From: Planctomyces sp. | GTDB lineage: Bacteria > Planctomycetota > Planctomycetia > Planctomycetales > Planctomycetaceae | Direction: 5' to 3' | Assembly: GCA_019636235.1 (NCBI GenBank) | Contig: JAHBXW010000029.1 | Coordinates: 1-43,413, forward strand | Length of the DNA: 43,413 nucleotides | Shown: positions 41,748 through 43,413 of the stretch, piece by piece | Position numbering within the stretch: position 1 is the stretch's first letter | How the letters are laid out: every line of letters starts with the position of its first letter | Notes under the pieces: model-generated | Database searches by the model: none | What the model was told of the DNA's origin: nothing | The model's input: only the letters and a program-made list of their open reading frames with translations | Translations under genes and position numbers: made by a program

Positions 41748-43413
41748 CTACCACTTTGGTCCATGGGAATAGCACTTGGTCGTTCCACCGCTAAGCGAAC
41801 ACGTCGCCTTCCATTTTGGCCGTTTCCCCTTGCAGAGCTTCTGGAAATAGACTCCGGCGTCATAGTAGTCGTTTAGCTGCCGCCAGCCGCTCGGGTAAAA
41901 CACAAAGCTCTCTTCGAAGACAATTGTGGCAGCGCACTTCGTTGTGACACATCTGCATTGGAGGCCACTTTCCGACTTCGATGAGTTTGAGCTGCAGCTT
42001 ACTGTGCCATACAGCGTTCCGATCGCATAGCTGATGTCGGAGAACATGTCAAAGTCGCCGTCGAGCGAGTCGATCCCTATGAGGATCGCTGGCAGCATTT
42101 CATATCCGTCATCTCCAAAGCTTCCTTGGTCGCAGAAGTCGCACACGTTGGCGGCCACGGACGACTCTTGAAGGGCGGCGCAGACGCCTTCCGGCGCACT
42201 GCCATCGTCCGGACTGTCGCCCAGAATGCGATCAAGATGCTCGGCCGAGATTGCGTATCCCAGCGACTTCCAGTTGTCTCTGAGTTCTTCGATCTTCTGC
42301 CTTGCCGACTTGCATGTCCATTTTGAAACTCGTGTGGGGGTCGGATACAAAGGCGCAGGATAGACGGGCTTGGACGGGGGGATAATCCAATCCACCATTC
42401 CAGTGGGGTCGAGTCCATCCGGCACGAAATATCCCGCATACGCATTCGGCCCATCGGGGTACTGCAGTCGATCCCGGCTCACGAACCGGCCCAGCCCCGC
42501 CGAGTACATCCGCGCCCGGAAGCCGTACAGCCCCGTCTCCGCGTCCCAGGTCCGGGCCGTGAACTGGTGCGGGTTCCCGTACAGGCTCGCCGCCCGCGGC
42601 GTCGTCCCCGAACCGTCCAGGATCGTCGCCACGCCGTAGGGCGTGTAGGCGTAGCGCTCCACGACGGCCCCGGTGTGATCGGTGAGGGCCGTGATCGAAT
42701 ACTGCTGGCTGCGGTGGCAGTACAGCAGTTCCTCCGAGGCCGGGCCGCTGCTTGATGAACTCCCGCCCCCGGAGCCGTTCACCAGCAGCACCGGCTCGTC
42801 CACGTAGCTGGCGTTGACGAACTTCCGCACCGGGCTGGCCGCCGGCTGGCCGGCCAGGTACTCCGCGAACACGATCGCGTCCGCGTGCACATAGACTGTC
42901 GTCGTGATGGTCGAATGCGCCACGTCGTCGACGGTTTTGGCGACCCGGCGGCCCAGGACGTCGTACTCGTAGTCGTGCGTCCCCTCGAGCCCCTCCGGGC
43001 AGCCGTTGGGAACCGTGGCGGTCCGCAGCAGCCCATTCGCGTCCCACGTGTAGGTCTGGCCGTTGGCGTTCGTGGTCAGATGGCCTCTCGGATCGTAGGC
43101 CAAGGGGACCGAGTCGATCTCCAGCAGCTCGTGCGTCAGGCCATGCACGCGGGTCTGGACGACCGTGTTCCGGGTGAACTCGTCCCAGTCCCCCACCGGG
43201 GACAGGTCCCAGACCTGGTCCAGGTTCGTGTCGTCCCGGTTCCAGGCGACCAGCCGGTCCTCGTCGTCGTAGCCGCCGCTGGGGACCGTGAACCCGTACC
43301 CGGATATTGCGCCGCTGATCGTCTCCGTCAGCTTGTTGTGATTGGCGTCCCAGGTGTACGAATAGTTCCCGACGGCCGCATTGCTGATGGCGGCCAGCAG
43401 GTTCTCGTTCGTG
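41748..43413 (-). CDS. RHS-repeat protein with cysteine-rich variable tip (start outside window)
   Basis: The frame is open through the right edge, so at least 555 residues are present and the N-terminus is missing. YD-type repeats (YTWDANHNKLTETISG, AYDPRGHLTTNANGQTYTWD, YEYDVLGRRVAKTV) lead to the core end: ERYAYTPYGVATILDG, ARTWDAETGLYGFRARMYS, GLGRFVSRDRLQYPDGPNAY and DPTGM. The variable tip starts at about 42397 and runs some 216 residues. It is AT-richer, contains many cysteines (for example CDFCDQG and CRCVTTKC), and has no motif I recognise. RHS cores form a shell around such tips, which are often toxins. A candidate immunity gene follows at 41063-41671. Confidence 0.88.
   Translation of the reverse strand, partial: TNENLLAAISNAAVGNYSYTWDANHNKLTETISGAISGYGFTVPSGGYDDEDRLVAWNRDDTNLDQVWDLSPVGDWDEFTRNTVVQTRVHGLTHELLEIDSVPLAYDPRGHLTTNANGQTYTWDANGLLRTATVPNGCPEGLEGTHDYEYDVLGRRVAKTVDDVAHSTITTTVYVHADAIVFAEYLAGQPAASPVRKFVNASYVDEPVLLVNGSGGGSSSSSGPASEELLYCHRSQQYSITALTDHTGAVVERYAYTPYGVATILDGSGTTPRAASLYGNPHQFTARTWDAETGLYGFRARMYSAGLGRFVSRDRLQYPDGPNAYAGYFVPDGLDPTGMVDWIIPPSKPVYPAPLYPTPTRVSKWTCKSARQKIEELRDNWKSLGYAISAEHLDRILGDSPDDGSAPEGVCAALQESSVAANVCDFCDQGSFGDDGYEMLPAILIGIDSLDGDFDMFSDISYAIGTLYGTVSCSSNSSKSESGLQCRCVTTKCAATIVFEESFVFYPSGWRQLNDYYDAGVYFQKLCKGKRPKWKATCSLSGGTTKCYSHGPKW

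Overview
The window comes from a high-GC planctomycete chromosome. The evidence is two DUF1559 pseudopilin-like proteins with the family's N-terminal prepilin segment, a secreted sulfatase, leucine-rich-repeat proteins, large YD/RHS-repeat proteins, and many secreted proteins without recognisable relatives. I cannot name a genus. No rRNA, tRNA, CRISPR array or transposase was recognised.

Layout. 1-8.0 kb: the end of an LRR protein, glucose-6-phosphate dehydrogenase (zwf), a secreted SH3-like protein, a DUF1559 protein overlapping a small lipoprotein, and a Ppx/GppA phosphatase. 8.0-17.2 kb: a nitrate-assimilation operon. It holds a NarK-type transporter, a siroheme nitrite reductase fused to a zinc-ribbon/rubredoxin-like motif, a Rieske domain and a flavin reductase, then a four-cluster Fe-S protein fused to a DmsC-like membrane anchor, a molybdopterin nitrate reductase without a Tat signal, and a VOC protein. 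17.2-21.3 kb: a second DUF1559 gene and a sensor kinase/sigma-54 response regulator pair. 22.0-24.9 kb: a GntR (YtrA-type) regulator with an ABC ATPase and a membrane protein. 25.4-31.9 kb: sulfatase, HAD phosphatase, MIP18/SufT-like protein, MurD, TPR protein and HIT protein. 32.0-35.3 kb: a TadE-like protein and two overlapping unknown genes. 35.4-43.4 kb: an accessory region read leftward. It contains three RHS C-terminal modules, each followed by a small membrane-anchored protein, plus RHS pseudogene debris and two copies of a fragment of one conserved gene.

How the genes work together. The nitrate operon encodes uptake (NarK), nitrate to nitrite (molybdoenzyme, probably fed with electrons through the membrane anchor), and nitrite to ammonium (one polypeptide that appears to carry its own NAD(P)H-oxidising module). 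A sigma-54-like -24/-12 element lies upstream of narK, and a GAFTGA-containing NtrC-family regulator is encoded about 10 kb downstream. A regulatory link between them is plausible but unproven.

The most novel-looking parts are the unusual electron-transfer architecture of the nitrate/nitrite reductases and the RHS array at the right end. The RHS array looks like a polymorphic toxin locus: cysteine-rich variable tips, AT-richer downstream candidate immunity genes, an in-frame 9-bp minisatellite, and evidence of repeated recombination and decay.
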